Counted from the stretch's first letter, positions 44,398 to 53,915 are shown. The stretch: DNA of 64,000 nt from Paracidovorax valerianellae (GCF_900102625.1 NZ_FMZC01000004.1:124001-188000); one strand, 5' to 3'. Numbers and translations are program-made. The notes: generated by a model not told the origin, from the sequence alone.

Positions 44398-46866
44398 TTA
44401 GTCGTAATTGGTGAAGCGGCTGGGCGTACTGGTCTGCTCGCGCAGGTACTGGTAGCGCGGAATGTTCTGCTTCAGGCTGGTGAGGGGGTTGGAGCCGAGC
44501 GACAGGCGGGAGAAGCCCACGAACTCGATCTGGAACAGCAGGCGCGTGTTGGCCGTGGTCACGCTGCTTTGCAGGCGCTCCAGCACCACGCGGCCGATCC
44601 AGCAGCAGCTGTCGTACTCGAAGCCCACCACGGTATCGACCAGCTTGCGGTCCTGCATGCTGTAGTTAAGGCGGCCCACGGTGTACCAGCGGCCGGCGCC
44701 CTGTCCGCGGCCCGGGCCGAGGTCCTGGCCCTTGTCGCCCCACAGGTCGTTGATGGGCCATTGCCAGCCCACGTCGATCTGCTCGCTGGTCCCGCGCTGC
44801 AGGCGGTAGGCCGCGCTGATGACGCGGTAGCTGCTGGGGTTGTAGCGCGCACCCACGGTGGAGCGGATGGAGCGGCCCGTCTTCGGGTTGTATTGCACGG
44901 TGGAGTCGAAGCCCCACTGCTGCGTCCAGTTGAGGCCGGCGCCCAGCAGCACGTCCGACAGCCGCTCGCTGACGGTGGATTCGCCCGGCAGCACGACCTT
45001 CTGGTCGGAAAACCGCACCCGCTGCGCGATGCCGAAGCGGGCGGCCTCGGCGCCGTTGTCCGGGTCCAGCAGCCGCGTCGTCACGCCCAGGGTGAGCAGG
45101 TTGTTGTCGGCCAGGCGGTCGTTGCCGCCGTAGCCGTTCTCGGTGTAGATGGTGGCGAAATTGAAGTCGTTCGCTGCGGTGTCGTACACCGGCAGCAGGC
45201 TCTGGTCGCGGTAGGGCGTGTACGTGTAGAAGGCGCGCGGCTCCAGCGTCTGCAGGAAGTTGCGGCCGAAGTAGCGCGCATCGCGCTCGAACACCAGGCC
45301 GCTGTCCAGGCTGAACGTGGGCAGCGTGCGCTGCGCGCTGCGCTGGCCGTTGGCCAGCGGGCTGTCGAACTGGTATTGCGTGGCGTGCAGTTGCACGCGC
45401 GGTGTGATGAATCCGGCCGGCGCGAGGAACGGCCGGCTGATCTGCGCCATGGCGTAGCTGCGCTTGGCATTGGGCTGGCCGGTGAGGCTGCGGTCCGCGT
45501 GAAAGCTCGTGTAGTCGGCCTCGACGCTGGCGTCGAAGCCATTAGGCAGCGTCGTGGGGTTGTAGCCCCAGCGCAGTTGCGGCATGCGGTCGTAAGGCGG
45601 GACGATGGGCGCGTTAACGTCCTGCAGCGTCTGCCATTTCAAGGTGCGCAGGCTGAGCGACATGTCGTCCTTGCCCCAGGACAGCGTGGCGTCGCCGGGC
45701 AGCAGCCGCTGGGTGAGCTGGTTGATGCCGGTGACGTTGCGCGTGAAGTCGCGCCAGTAGTTGTCGTCGCTGACCCGGCTTACGTCCATGTTGAGGTTCA
45801 GGCCGCCCACGGGGGTGTCGAACGTGCCGCTGTGCTTGAGGCCGTAGCCCCAGCGGTCGCGGTCGCGCAGCTTGTCGCCGGGCATGTAGTCGCCGCGCAG
45901 TTCGCCGCGGTAGGTGGGCTCCAGGTAGCGGAATTCGCCGCCCAGGTTCACGCCGCGCTTGGACATGACGGTGGGCGTGATGGTGGCGTCGCGGTTGGGC
46001 GCGATGTTCCAGTAATAGGGCTGGGCGTATTCCACGCCGCTCACGTTGTCGATGCCCACGGTGGGCGGCAGCAGGCCCGACTTGCGGCGGTCGGACAGCG
46101 GGAACGTGATGTGCGGAATCGGCAGGATCGGCAGGCCCTTGAACTCCAGCACCGCGCCGTCGGCCGTTCCCACCTGCTCTTCGTTGTCGATGCGGATCGA
46201 CTTGGCGCGCAGCACCCAGTCAGGCTGCCAAGTGCTCTCGTCGTTCTTCTGGCAGGTGGTGTAGGTGGCGTTGTGCACCACCGAGCGGTCGCGGTCGATG
46301 AAGTCCACGCGGCTGGCCTCGCCGTGGGCGCCGTTCATCAAAAAGCGGTAGTTCGCCGCATCGAAATAGCCCGAAAACGCGTCCACCCGCAGCTCCAGCT
46401 CGGAGCCTTCGTACACGTTGCCCGCGCGGTTGATGCGCACCTGGCCGCGCGCCTTGGCGAGGTCGTCGGGCACGCCGTATTCGAGGCGGTCGGCATGGAT
46501 GATGGTGTCGCCGCGGCGCAGTTCGGCATTGCCTTCGACGATGGCGTTGATGTCCGGCTGGCCGCTGACGCTGTCGCCCTTCACGAAGATCGGCAGTTGC
46601 GGGCGCACGGCTTCGGGAATCTTTTCCTGCAGCAGCGGGCTTGCGCGCAGCGCGGGCGCCACCTCGGGCGTGGCGGGGGCGCCGGGCTCGGCCTCGGACT
46701 GGGCGAGCACTGCCAGCGGTGCCCCGCAGAGCATCCAGGCGATGAGCCGGGCGATCGCCCGTCGCTCGAAAGCCGGGGCCGAAAGACGGCTGGCCGCAGC
46801 GCGGCGGCGGGCGGGCAGAAGGGGGGGCGTCGGTCGGAACGGATCGGGCAAGGAAGGGATGTCCAT
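44398..46866 (-). CDS. lptD: LPS-assembly outer-membrane protein LptD
   Basis: 822 residues from the start at 46866 (MDIPSL). The long basic N-terminal region includes a hydrophobic stretch IAWMLCGAPLAVLAQ acting as signal sequence; next the OstA jelly-roll domain (about 85-200) receiving LPS (GDSVSGQPDINAIVEGNAELRRGDTIIHA), then the C-terminal barrel (PILPIPHITFPLSDRRKSGLLPP to the end). Cys in TTCQKND and the adjacent pair SCCW correspond to the disulfide-forming positions. Inserts LPS into the outer leaflet. Divergent from the AmgK-like gene with only 82 bp between starts; ATG 46950 is an in-frame alternative that would overlap the divergent start. Confidence 0.93.
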   Translation of the reverse strand: MDIPSLPDPFRPTPPLLPARRRAAASRLSAPAFERRAIARLIAWMLCGAPLAVLAQSEAEPGAPATPEVAPALRASPLLQEKIPEAVRPQLPIFVKGDSVSGQPDINAIVEGNAELRRGDTIIHADRLEYGVPDDLAKARGQVRINRAGNVYEGSELELRVDAFSGYFDAANYRFLMNGAHGEASRVDFIDRDRSVVHNATYTTCQKNDESTWQPDWVLRAKSIRIDNEEQVGTADGAVLEFKGLPILPIPHITFPLSDRRKSGLLPPTVGIDNVSGVEYAQPYYWNIAPNRDATITPTVMSKRGVNLGGEFRYLEPTYRGELRGDYMPGDKLRDRDRWGYGLKHSGTFDTPVGGLNLNMDVSRVSDDNYWRDFTRNVTGINQLTQRLLPGDATLSWGKDDMSLSLRTLKWQTLQDVNAPIVPPYDRMPQLRWGYNPTTLPNGFDASVEADYTSFHADRSLTGQPNAKRSYAMAQISRPFLAPAGFITPRVQLHATQYQFDSPLANGQRSAQRTLPTFSLDSGLVFERDARYFGRNFLQTLEPRAFYTYTPYRDQSLLPVYDTAANDFNFATIYTENGYGGNDRLADNNLLTLGVTTRLLDPDNGAEAARFGIAQRVRFSDQKVVLPGESTVSERLSDVLLGAGLNWTQQWGFDSTVQYNPKTGRSIRSTVGARYNPSSYRVISAAYRLQRGTSEQIDVGWQWPINDLWGDKGQDLGPGRGQGAGRWYTVGRLNYSMQDRKLVDTVVGFEYDSCCWIGRVVLERLQSSVTTANTRLLFQIEFVGFSRLSLGSNPLTSLKQNIPRYQYLREQTSTPSRFTNYD

Positions 46867-46948
46867 GGAATCAGCCGGTCGGCGGCGCGGAGCAGGCACC
46901 GCAGGCCACCCGGTCCGGGCAGGCCGGGTTTGTAAAATCGGATTATCC

Positions 46949-48085
46949 ATGAGCCACCCTCCTTCCCCCATCCCGGGCGTTCCGGCCCCGGCCGGCGCTG
47001 CCGCTTCCGCCTTTTCCGCCGTCGCCTGGCCCGACGCTTCCCGCCGCATCGCGTTCGAGGCGTGGCTGGCCCCGCTGGCGGCAACGCACGGGTTGGTCCC
47101 CGCCAGCCTGCGCCCCGCCTCGGCGGACGCGAGCTTTCGCCGCTACCTGCGCCTCGACGCCGCCGACGGCACGACCCGCATCGTGATGGACGCCCCGCCC
47201 GACAAGGAAGACTGCCGCCCCTTCGTGCATGTGCAGCGCCTGATGGCCGACGCGGGCCTGAACGTGCCGGAGGTGCTGGCCTGGGATGAACCCCACGGCT
47301 TCATGCTGTTGTCCGACCTGGGCACGCAGACCGCCATCGAGCGGCTCGATCCCGCCGCCCCCGAGGCCGCGCACGCCTGGTACACCGAGGCCACCGACGT
47401 GCTGCTGCAGTGGCAGCAGGCCTCGCGCCCCGGCGTGCTGCCGGCCTACGACGAGCCGATGCTGCGCCGCGAACTGGCGCTTTTCCCCGACTGGTACCTG
47501 GCCCGCCACCGCGGCGTGGCGCTGACCGACGCGCAGCAGAGCGTGCTTGCCAAGACGTTCGATGTGCTGGTAGCCAACAACCTGGAAGCCCCCAGCGTGT
47601 TCGTGCACCGCGACTTCATGATGCGCAACCTGATGGCCCCTCCCGCGGGCGGGCCGCTGGGCGTGCTCGATTTCCAGGACGCCGTGTACGGGCCCATCAC
47701 CTACGACATCGCCAGCCTGCTGCGCGACGCGTTCATCAGCTGGGATGAGGATTTCGTCATCGACATTACCGTGCGTTACTGGGAAAAAGCGCGAAAGTCG
47801 GGATTGGTCGGCGCGGCGAGTGCCAGCGGCTGGGGCGCGGACTTCGGCGAGTTCTACCGCGCCGTCGAATGGATGGGCCTGCAGCGGCACCTGAAGGTGG
47901 CCGGCATCTTCGCGCGGATCACGCTGCGCGACGGCAAGCCCAAGTACTTGGCCGACACGCCGCGCTTCATTGGCTACGTCCGCGGAACGGCAAGCCGCTA
48001 CCGCGAACTCAAGCCCTTGCTGCGCCTGGTGGACGAGATCGAGGGCACGCAGGAAGCCACCGGCTTCGCCTTCGGTAGAGTTTGA
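46949..48085 (+). CDS. amgK: Cell-wall sugar kinase AmgK-like (aminoglycoside phosphotransferase family)
   Basis: 378 residues, APH fold. ADASFRRYLRLDAADGTTRIVMDAPPDKEDCRPFV matches the AmgK N-lobe, the catalytic loop is VFVHRDFMMRNLM (HxD...N) and the metal Asp is in GVLDFQDAVYGPITYDIASLLRDAF. AmgK phosphorylates N-acetylmuramic acid at the anomeric position for peptidoglycan recycling and is commonly encoded divergently from lptD, as here. Its usual partner MurU (nucleotidyltransferase) is not the next gene: rsmE follows, and repeat copy F sits exactly at the junction. Confidence 0.88.
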   Translation: MSHPPSPIPGVPAPAGAAASAFSAVAWPDASRRIAFEAWLAPLAATHGLVPASLRPASADASFRRYLRLDAADGTTRIVMDAPPDKEDCRPFVHVQRLMADAGLNVPEVLAWDEPHGFMLLSDLGTQTAIERLDPAAPEAAHAWYTEATDVLLQWQQASRPGVLPAYDEPMLRRELALFPDWYLARHRGVALTDAQQSVLAKTFDVLVANNLEAPSVFVHRDFMMRNLMAPPAGGPLGVLDFQDAVYGPITYDIASLLRDAFISWDEDFVIDITVRYWEKARKSGLVGAASASGWGADFGEFYRAVEWMGLQRHLKVAGIFARITLRDGKPKYLADTPRFIGYVRGTASRYRELKPLLRLVDEIEGTQEATGFAFGRV

Positions 48086-48142
48086 GTCAAAACCGCTTCC
48101 GCCGCAGTATTCACTAAGGCGAGTAGCTATAAAAATAGTAGC
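48081..48142 (-). repeat. Dispersed hairpin repeat, copy F
   Basis: On the minus strand: hairpin GCTAC-TATTTTT-ATAGC (48142-48126), 19-nt spacer containing CCTTAG, TGCGG at 48106-48102, and a tail with GGTTTTGACTCAAA to 48081. The amgK stop codon lies inside the tail and the rsmE ATG is 2 nt beyond the hairpin, so the whole intergenic space is repeat. Confidence 0.85.
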
Positions 48143-48144
48143 AA

Positions 48145-48888
48145 ATGCCCCGTTTTCATTGCCCCTTGCCGCTGGCGGGCGGCGCCGTGCTGGCGCTGCC
48201 GCCTTCGGCCGCGCGCCACGTGCAGGTGTTGCGCCTGCAGCCCGGCGACGCGATCACGCTGTTCGACGGGCGCGGGGGCGAATACGCCGCCACCATCACC
48301 CGCATGGGCCGCTCCGACGTGGACGTGGAGGTCGGCGCGCACGACCCGGTGGAGCGCGAGGCCGTGCGTGCCGTGCACCTGGTGGTGGGCATGCCCGCCA
48401 ACGAGCGCATGGACTGGCTGGTCGAAAAGGCCGCCGAACTGGGCGCGGCCAGCATCCAGCCGGTGGCCGCCGCGCGCAGCGTGCTGAAGCTGTCGGGCGA
48501 GCGCGCGCAAAAGCGGCAGGCCCATTGGCAGGCGATCGCCGTCGCGGCCTGCGAGCAGTGCGGGCGCAACCGGGTGCCCGAAGTGCATGCCCCGCTGGCA
48601 TTGGCCGACTGGCTGCGCGCGCAGGCGGCGCTGGCCGGTGCTGCGGGCGGCGATGGCGATGTCGGCGTGCGCCTGTTGCTCTCGCTGCGCGACGGCTCCC
48701 GCCCGCTGCGCGAAGCCGCCGGCGCTGCCCGCCGCGTGCAGGTGCTGCACGGCCCCGAAGGCGGACTTACTGCGCAGGAGGAAGACCTGGCGCTGGCCCA
48801 CGGCTTTGCGCCGGCCAGCCTGGGCGCGCGCGTGCTGCGGGCCGAAACCGCTTCGGTCGCCGCGCTGGCGCAACTGGCCTTCGAATGA
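48145..48888 (+). CDS. rsmE: 16S rRNA (uracil1498-N3)-methyltransferase
   Basis: 247 residues. Starts with the typical PRFHCPLPLAGGAVLALP PUA-like domain; the SPOUT methyltransferase part has HLVVGMPANERMDWLVEKAAELGAASIQPV, RQAHWQAIAVAACEQCGRNRVP, VLHGPEGGLTAQEEDLA and LGARVLRAETASVAALA (the knot forming the AdoMet site). Methylates U1498 of 16S rRNA. Start at 48145 is fixed by the family N-terminus, but no Shine-Dalgarno sequence is present because repeat copy F occupies the leader; translation may depend on coupling to amgK. Confidence 0.93.
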   Translation: MPRFHCPLPLAGGAVLALPPSAARHVQVLRLQPGDAITLFDGRGGEYAATITRMGRSDVDVEVGAHDPVEREAVRAVHLVVGMPANERMDWLVEKAAELGAASIQPVAAARSVLKLSGERAQKRQAHWQAIAVAACEQCGRNRVPEVHAPLALADWLRAQAALAGAAGGDGDVGVRLLLSLRDGSRPLREAAGAARRVQVLHGPEGGLTAQEEDLALAHGFAPASLGARVLRAETASVAALAQLAFE

Positions 48889-48912
48889 CGACGGAACACT
48901 GAACAGGACGGC

Positions 48913-50325
48913 ATGGAGAGCACTGTGTTGGCGGCCGAAGCGCCGTGGCCCCAAGGGGCGGAGAACGAGGGCGGGCTGTTCGACTTTTTCCGGGATGCCG
49001 ATGCGGCCGGCGACTCGGCCCTGCTGTGGCGCATTGCGCGCGAACAGGCGGTCACCCAGGCGCTGAGCGGGCTCTTTCACGGCCCGGCGGCGCTGGTGCA
49101 GTTGCGGCTGTGGGCCTTCTTGCAGCTGGCGCGCCAGGGCGACGCCACGCTCACGCGCGAGCGCATCGATGAAATCTTCCATGCCCTGCGCCCCGAGGCG
49201 CTGGACACCGTGCTCAAGCGCTTTCGCGACGTGGGCCTGCTCGCCTGGGACGACAGCGCCCGCACCTATGCGCTGCCGCCGCTCGCGCAGCGCGTGGCCG
49301 GCCTGCTGGCCCCGTTGGCCAGCGATGGCGGCGGGGACGAGGACGGCGGCGAACTGGCCGCGCTGCTCGGCCAGGTGGTGGGTGCCAACCAGTTGGGCGC
49401 GCTCGATGCCGGCCAGGTGCAACTGCTGCAGGCGCAGCTCACGCGGCTGCACGGCGAGTTCGCCGATGCCATCGCCAGCGGCTCGGAGTTCCGCCTGCGG
49501 GCCGCGCGCCAGCGCTACGACCGCGCGGCCGTGCTGATCGACCGCGCGTCCGAGGCCATCACCGCCATCATCGGCCACGCGCACGGCCACATCGCGCTGG
49601 AGCGCGCCGCGCGTGGCCTCGGACAGGCCCAGTCGCGGCTGCTGGCCATGGCCAGCCAGTTCAACCGCGCGCTGCAGCAGGTGGACCGCCAGCGGGTGAC
49701 GCTGGGCACCACCGGCATCACCAGCACCGATGTGAAGCGCTGGCTGCAGACTGTGCGCTCGCCCCATGCGCTGCTGGATGGCGCGCTGGGCACGCCGGCC
49801 GGGCTGTCGGCCCTGGCGCCGCACGAACTGCTGGACGTGACCGAGGCCGAGTTCGAACGCGACCGCCCCGTGGCCGGCCCCGCCGAAGACCTGCCCGGTG
49901 CGCAGCCCGCGCCTGCCGGCAACCTGACCGCCGTGGCGCTGCCGCACGAGCTGGGCGACCTGTCGGCCCTGCTGCAGGCCTGGTCGCTGGAGCCCGGCGA
50001 TGCCATGCCCCATGGCGTGGCTGCCGCGCTGCTGGGCGCCACGCCCGCCGATGCGCGCTATGCCCAGGTGGCCTACAAGGCGCAGCTGCTGCCCCTGTTG
50101 GGCGACCCGCAGGCCGGCGTGCTGCCCGGCGCCACGGGCGCGCTGGCGCGCCTGCCCTGGCGCGTGCAGTGGGAAGCCGCGACCGAGGCCATCGACCACC
50201 CGCAGGTGGAGCTGCTGAGCCAGGGCCGCATGGTGCCTGCCGATGCCATCGTTGCCGCCGTTCCAGACCCGTCGCCCGCCCCCGGCCCCAACCCCATCCC
50301 GGCCTCCGGCCCCGACACCCTTTGA
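48913..50325 (+). CDS. mksF: MksF/JetA-like kleisin subunit of Mks condensin
   Basis: 470 residues, mostly helical. N-terminal winged-helix-like part (about 20-130: RIAREQAVTQALSGLFHGPAALVQLRLWAFLQLA, and RIDEIFHALRPEALDTVLKRFRDVGLLAWDDSARTYAL), a helical middle (about 150-285) and a second winged helix near the C-terminus after a Pro/Ala-rich linker. The identification rests partly on position: first of three genes ending with a MukB-like ATPase, matching the MksF-MksE-MksB order of Pseudomonas. Bridges the ATPase heads. Pro-rich tail. Starts 24 bp after rsmE. Confidence 0.75.
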   Translation: MESTVLAAEAPWPQGAENEGGLFDFFRDADAAGDSALLWRIAREQAVTQALSGLFHGPAALVQLRLWAFLQLARQGDATLTRERIDEIFHALRPEALDTVLKRFRDVGLLAWDDSARTYALPPLAQRVAGLLAPLASDGGGDEDGGELAALLGQVVGANQLGALDAGQVQLLQAQLTRLHGEFADAIASGSEFRLRAARQRYDRAAVLIDRASEAITAIIGHAHGHIALERAARGLGQAQSRLLAMASQFNRALQQVDRQRVTLGTTGITSTDVKRWLQTVRSPHALLDGALGTPAGLSALAPHELLDVTEAEFERDRPVAGPAEDLPGAQPAPAGNLTAVALPHELGDLSALLQAWSLEPGDAMPHGVAAALLGATPADARYAQVAYKAQLLPLLGDPQAGVLPGATGALARLPWRVQWEAATEAIDHPQVELLSQGRMVPADAIVAAVPDPSPAPGPNPIPASGPDTL

Positions 50326-50333
50326 AGATCCCG

Positions 50334-51056
50334 ATGGACGATGCCGCCCTGCTGATTGCCGAACTCCTCACGCGCCGCTGGCTGCCGCGCAGCCACCCGC
50401 GCGTCAAGCGCGCGCTGGTCGATGCCGAACTCTTCGCCCTGGTCGAGCAGCGCCTGGCCCAGGTGGGCCTGCGCTTCATGGACAGCATCTATGCCGACCA
50501 CGTGAGCGTGGCGCTGCTGCCGCCCGCGCAGACCGCCGTGCTGGGCGAGGCCGGGGTCAACGCCAACAACAACCTCGACCTGCCGCGCGACGCGCAGGCG
50601 CTGCTGGTGGTGCTGTGGGCGCTGATCGTCTTACCGAAGCGCGAGCGCCAGACCAGCCGCGTGGAGCAGGCCGACGAAGGCCAGAACGACATGTTCCCCG
50701 GCGCCAAGCCGCTGCCCTCCGCCCGGCTCGTGAGCCCCGTGCTGTCGTACAAGACCCTGCTGGAGGACTACGGCAACCAGCTCGGCAAGAAGATGCGGCT
50801 CGATGCCAACCTCAAGCTGCTGGAGCGCCACGGCTTCATCCTGCGCCGCCAGGACGAGATCGCCGAAGGCCCGCTGCTGGACGTGCTGCTGGATTACGAC
50901 GTGATGGCCCCGCGCATCCTCGACGGCGCGCTGGCCGACGTGCTGGCGCGCGAGCGCAGCGAGGCCGAGGCGGCCGCCGCGATGGCCGCCACCGCCTCTG
51001 CTGCCACGACCGGCATGACGACCCCTGTGGAACCCACCCCGGCGCCCGCCGCCTGA
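50334..51056 (+). CDS. mksE: MksE/JetB-like accessory subunit of Mks condensin
   Basis: 240 residues. DUF4194-like pattern: LLTRRWLPRSHPRVKRALVDAELFALVEQRLAQVGLRF, LLVVLWALIVLPKRERQ, then LVSPVLSYKTLLEDYGNQLGKKMRLDANLKLLERHGFILRRQDEIAEGPLLDVLLDY, with the winged-helix character of MukE/MksE. The Ala/Thr/Pro-rich C-terminal tail is probably disordered. Eight bases after mksF; start at 50334 (MDDAAL) taken because homology begins there. Binds the kleisin and regulates ring opening. Confidence 0.78.
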   Translation: MDDAALLIAELLTRRWLPRSHPRVKRALVDAELFALVEQRLAQVGLRFMDSIYADHVSVALLPPAQTAVLGEAGVNANNNLDLPRDAQALLVVLWALIVLPKRERQTSRVEQADEGQNDMFPGAKPLPSARLVSPVLSYKTLLEDYGNQLGKKMRLDANLKLLERHGFILRRQDEIAEGPLLDVLLDYDVMAPRILDGALADVLARERSEAEAAAAMAATASAATTGMTTPVEPTPAPAA

Positions 51057-51080
51057 CCGACGACGAACCCCCCGCGCCCC

Positions 51081-53915
51081 ATGTTCCATCTGCAAACCCT
51101 CGAACTCGTCCACTGGGACTACTGCCAGCGCGTGTCCCTGCCGCTTGATGCGTCCATCATCACCATCGCCGGGCCCAACGGCTCGGGCAAGACCACGCTG
51201 CTCGATGCCATGCGCACGCTGCTGGGCCTGCGCTGCTCGGCCCCGCGCGACTACCGCACCTATGCCCGCCACGCGGGCGCCCAGACCGCCTGGCTGCGCG
51301 CCGTGGTGGACAACCGGGCCCAGGGGCGCCAGACCTCCAGCCGACCGTTCGCCCGGCGCCTGCTCTACAGCGACCAGGTCACGCTGGCCTGCCGCATCGA
51401 CCGCAACGGCGGCGACTGGCAGCGCCGCTACTGCCTGCTCGACGGCGACGTCGGCATCGAGCAACTGCGCGATACGCCCGAAAAAGACCTCGGGTTCATG
51501 GGCGTGGAGGCCTGGGGCCGCGTGCTGGGCGCGGCGGGCCTGTCGCCCGCCATCGCCCGCGTGCTCTCGCTGGAGCAGGGCCAGACCGACCGCCTGTGCG
51601 AATTCAGCCCGCGCGAACTGCTGCGCCTGGTGTTCGACGTGTTCGGCGACCAGCAGGTGCTCGATGCCTACGATCAGGCGCGCGAGCACCAGCAACAGCT
51701 CGTGCGCGAAATGGCCCAGGCCGAACGCGAGCTGGACCACGGCCGCGCGCAGCTGGCCGAGCTGCAGAACCGCGTGGCCAGCTACCAGAGCTGGCAGATG
51801 AAGATCGCCGAGCGCGAGCGCCTGGCCACCGAAGTGCTGCCCGTGCTGGCCTGGCACGGCGAGCGCGAAGGCCTCACCAAGCAGGCGCGCGAACTGCGCC
51901 GCCAAAAGACCCAGCACCGCAGCGCCCTGGCCGACCAGGCCGTGCAGAACAAGCGCCTGCTCACCCTGATCGAGGAAAGCGCCCGCGCCCAGTCCGACGC
52001 CACCCGCTTGCTGGCCGAGCGCGACGAAGCGCGCGGCGCGCTGGACGACGCCACCCGCCACGAATCGCCGCTGGAGCAGCTCGCCAAGCGCGAGCAGGAA
52101 CTGCTGGCCCTGGTGGACAAGGGCAGCAACGCCGACGAACTGCAGGCCCACCTGGCCCGGCTGCAAGCCCAAGAAGCCGAGGCGCAGGACGAGCGCTCCG
52201 CGCTGCAGCAGCGGCGCAAGCTCGCCCAGGAAGCCCTCAAGGCCCTGGAAGGCCAGCATCTGCCGCCGCTGCCGCACGAGGTGCAGCAGTTCCGAAAGCG
52301 CCTGGTCGCCCAGGGCATCGGCCATCAGTTCGTGGCCGAGGTGGTCGAGGTGGCCGACGAGGAATGGCGTGCCGCCATCGAAGGCGTGCTGCGCGGCCAC
52401 CGCTGGGTGGTGCTGCTGGACAAAGAGGCCGACCTGGCCGAGGCCTATGAGATCGGCGAGCGCGAGCGCTACCGCCATTACCTCGTCGGCCCGGGCGAAA
52501 AAGCCCTCAAGGGCGACCCCGGCACGCTGCTGTCCCACGTGCGCTTCACGGCGCCCGTGCCGCGCTGGCTGGTGCAGCAACTGCAGCAACTGCGCTGCGT
52601 GGCCGACCCGCGCGAGGGCAAGCGCCTGGGCGGCACCTGGATCACCCCGCAGGCCTACATGCACGACGGGCGCGGCGCCCGCTCCATGTGGGTGGAGCCG
52701 CGCGAGCACCAGTTCGGCGCCGCCGCCGTGCATGCGCGCCGCAACGCCGCCGAGCGCGATGCCGCGCAGATCGATGCCCTGCTGGCGCCCGTGCTGGACC
52801 GCGTGCTGGCCTTGAAGCGCCAGATCACCGACACCCGCCGCGCGCTGGAAGGCCACAGCGCCGCCGAAGAGCTGGCGCGCCGCAGCGACGAATTCGCCCA
52901 GGCCCGCGAGGTGCTGCCCGCCGCCAAGCAGGCGCGCATCGCCGCGGCCCAGCGCTGGCAGCGCCTGGACACCGAAGCCACCCGCGCCCACGACCGCCAC
53001 CGCGCCTTCGCCGACGAGCACCAGCGCCTGGAGCAGCAGCTCAAGCGGGCCCGCAGCGACAGCGACCGCGCCGCCCAGGAATGGACCGCGCGCCGCCGCA
53101 GCCACGTGGTCGCCACCGCGCAGAGCCAGCGGCAGCGCCACGGCTTTCCGCCGCGCTGGATCGCCCTGGCCACGCTGGAGTCTCTGGTGGACGAATACGT
53201 CAACGACACCCAGGCCCGCCTGCGGCTGCAATCCGTGGAGCAGGAACTGGAGCACAACACCTGGGAGCAGGACGCCACCGTCGAAGAGCGCCACCGCCGC
53301 ATGGAAACCACCGTGCGCGAGCAGACCCTGAGCCTGTCGGACCACCAGGCCAAGAATGCCCAGGCCGGCACCGCCGTGCACAACGCGCGCGAAAGCTACA
53401 TCGAAGTGCTGCGCAGCACCGTGCGCCGCTACCGCAAGAACATCCAGGAACTGGGCGCGCTCGCGGGCGTGGAGGTCGCGGCCGATCTGCCGCTGCTGGA
53501 GAACGACGACACCGTGCTCTCGCAGGCCGGCCTCAAGGTGCACTTCGCGTTCGACGGCAAAGGCAGCATCGGCATGAACGACGGCGAGGCCTCGGGCGGC
53601 CAGCAGGTGATCAAGTCGCTCATCCTGCTGGTGGGGCTGCTCAAGGACGAGGAAAGCGGCTCGGGCGGCTTCGTCTTCATCGACGAACCCTTCGCCCACC
53701 TGGACGTGCGCAACATCCAGCTGGTCGGCCACTTTTTGCGCTCCACCCAGGCGCAATACGTGCTGACCACGCCCATCACCCACAACCTGGAAGTCTTCGA
53801 GCCGGCCGAGATCACCCTCGTGACCAGCAAGAAACCGCAAGGCTCGCGCTGGGCCCCGCCCATCGCGGTGGCCAAGCGCCGCGGTGTGCCGGTGCTGGAG
53901 CCCGTGCCGGCATGA
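51081..53915 (+). CDS. mksB: MksB/JetC-like SMC ATPase of Mks condensin
   Basis: 944 residues. Walker A GPNGSGKTT at 31-39, long coiled coils (about 190-430 and 560-800) around a hinge region (about 430-500), ABC signature EASGGQQ at 836-842 and Walker B FVFIDEPFAHLD at 864-875. This size is well short of MukB and fits MksB. Forms the DNA-entrapping ring with the two preceding gene products for chromosome compaction. No MksG/JetD nuclease gene follows, unlike in plasmid-restricting Wadjet systems: the next gene is an acetyltransferase. Coiled-coil antisense frames are shadows. Confidence 0.88.
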   Translation: MFHLQTLELVHWDYCQRVSLPLDASIITIAGPNGSGKTTLLDAMRTLLGLRCSAPRDYRTYARHAGAQTAWLRAVVDNRAQGRQTSSRPFARRLLYSDQVTLACRIDRNGGDWQRRYCLLDGDVGIEQLRDTPEKDLGFMGVEAWGRVLGAAGLSPAIARVLSLEQGQTDRLCEFSPRELLRLVFDVFGDQQVLDAYDQAREHQQQLVREMAQAERELDHGRAQLAELQNRVASYQSWQMKIAERERLATEVLPVLAWHGEREGLTKQARELRRQKTQHRSALADQAVQNKRLLTLIEESARAQSDATRLLAERDEARGALDDATRHESPLEQLAKREQELLALVDKGSNADELQAHLARLQAQEAEAQDERSALQQRRKLAQEALKALEGQHLPPLPHEVQQFRKRLVAQGIGHQFVAEVVEVADEEWRAAIEGVLRGHRWVVLLDKEADLAEAYEIGERERYRHYLVGPGEKALKGDPGTLLSHVRFTAPVPRWLVQQLQQLRCVADPREGKRLGGTWITPQAYMHDGRGARSMWVEPREHQFGAAAVHARRNAAERDAAQIDALLAPVLDRVLALKRQITDTRRALEGHSAAEELARRSDEFAQAREVLPAAKQARIAAAQRWQRLDTEATRAHDRHRAFADEHQRLEQQLKRARSDSDRAAQEWTARRRSHVVATAQSQRQRHGFPPRWIALATLESLVDEYVNDTQARLRLQSVEQELEHNTWEQDATVEERHRRMETTVREQTLSLSDHQAKNAQAGTAVHNARESYIEVLRSTVRRYRKNIQELGALAGVEVAADLPLLENDDTVLSQAGLKVHFAFDGKGSIGMNDGEASGGQQVIKSLILLVGLLKDEESGSGGFVFIDEPFAHLDVRNIQLVGHFLRSTQAQYVLTTPITHNLEVFEPAEITLVTSKKPQGSRWAPPIAVAKRRGVPVLEPVPA

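Noticed and set aside
50631-53840. 1069-codon antisense frame opposite mksB
   Set aside because: Shadow produced by the coiled-coil codon pattern of mksB; no recognisable domain.
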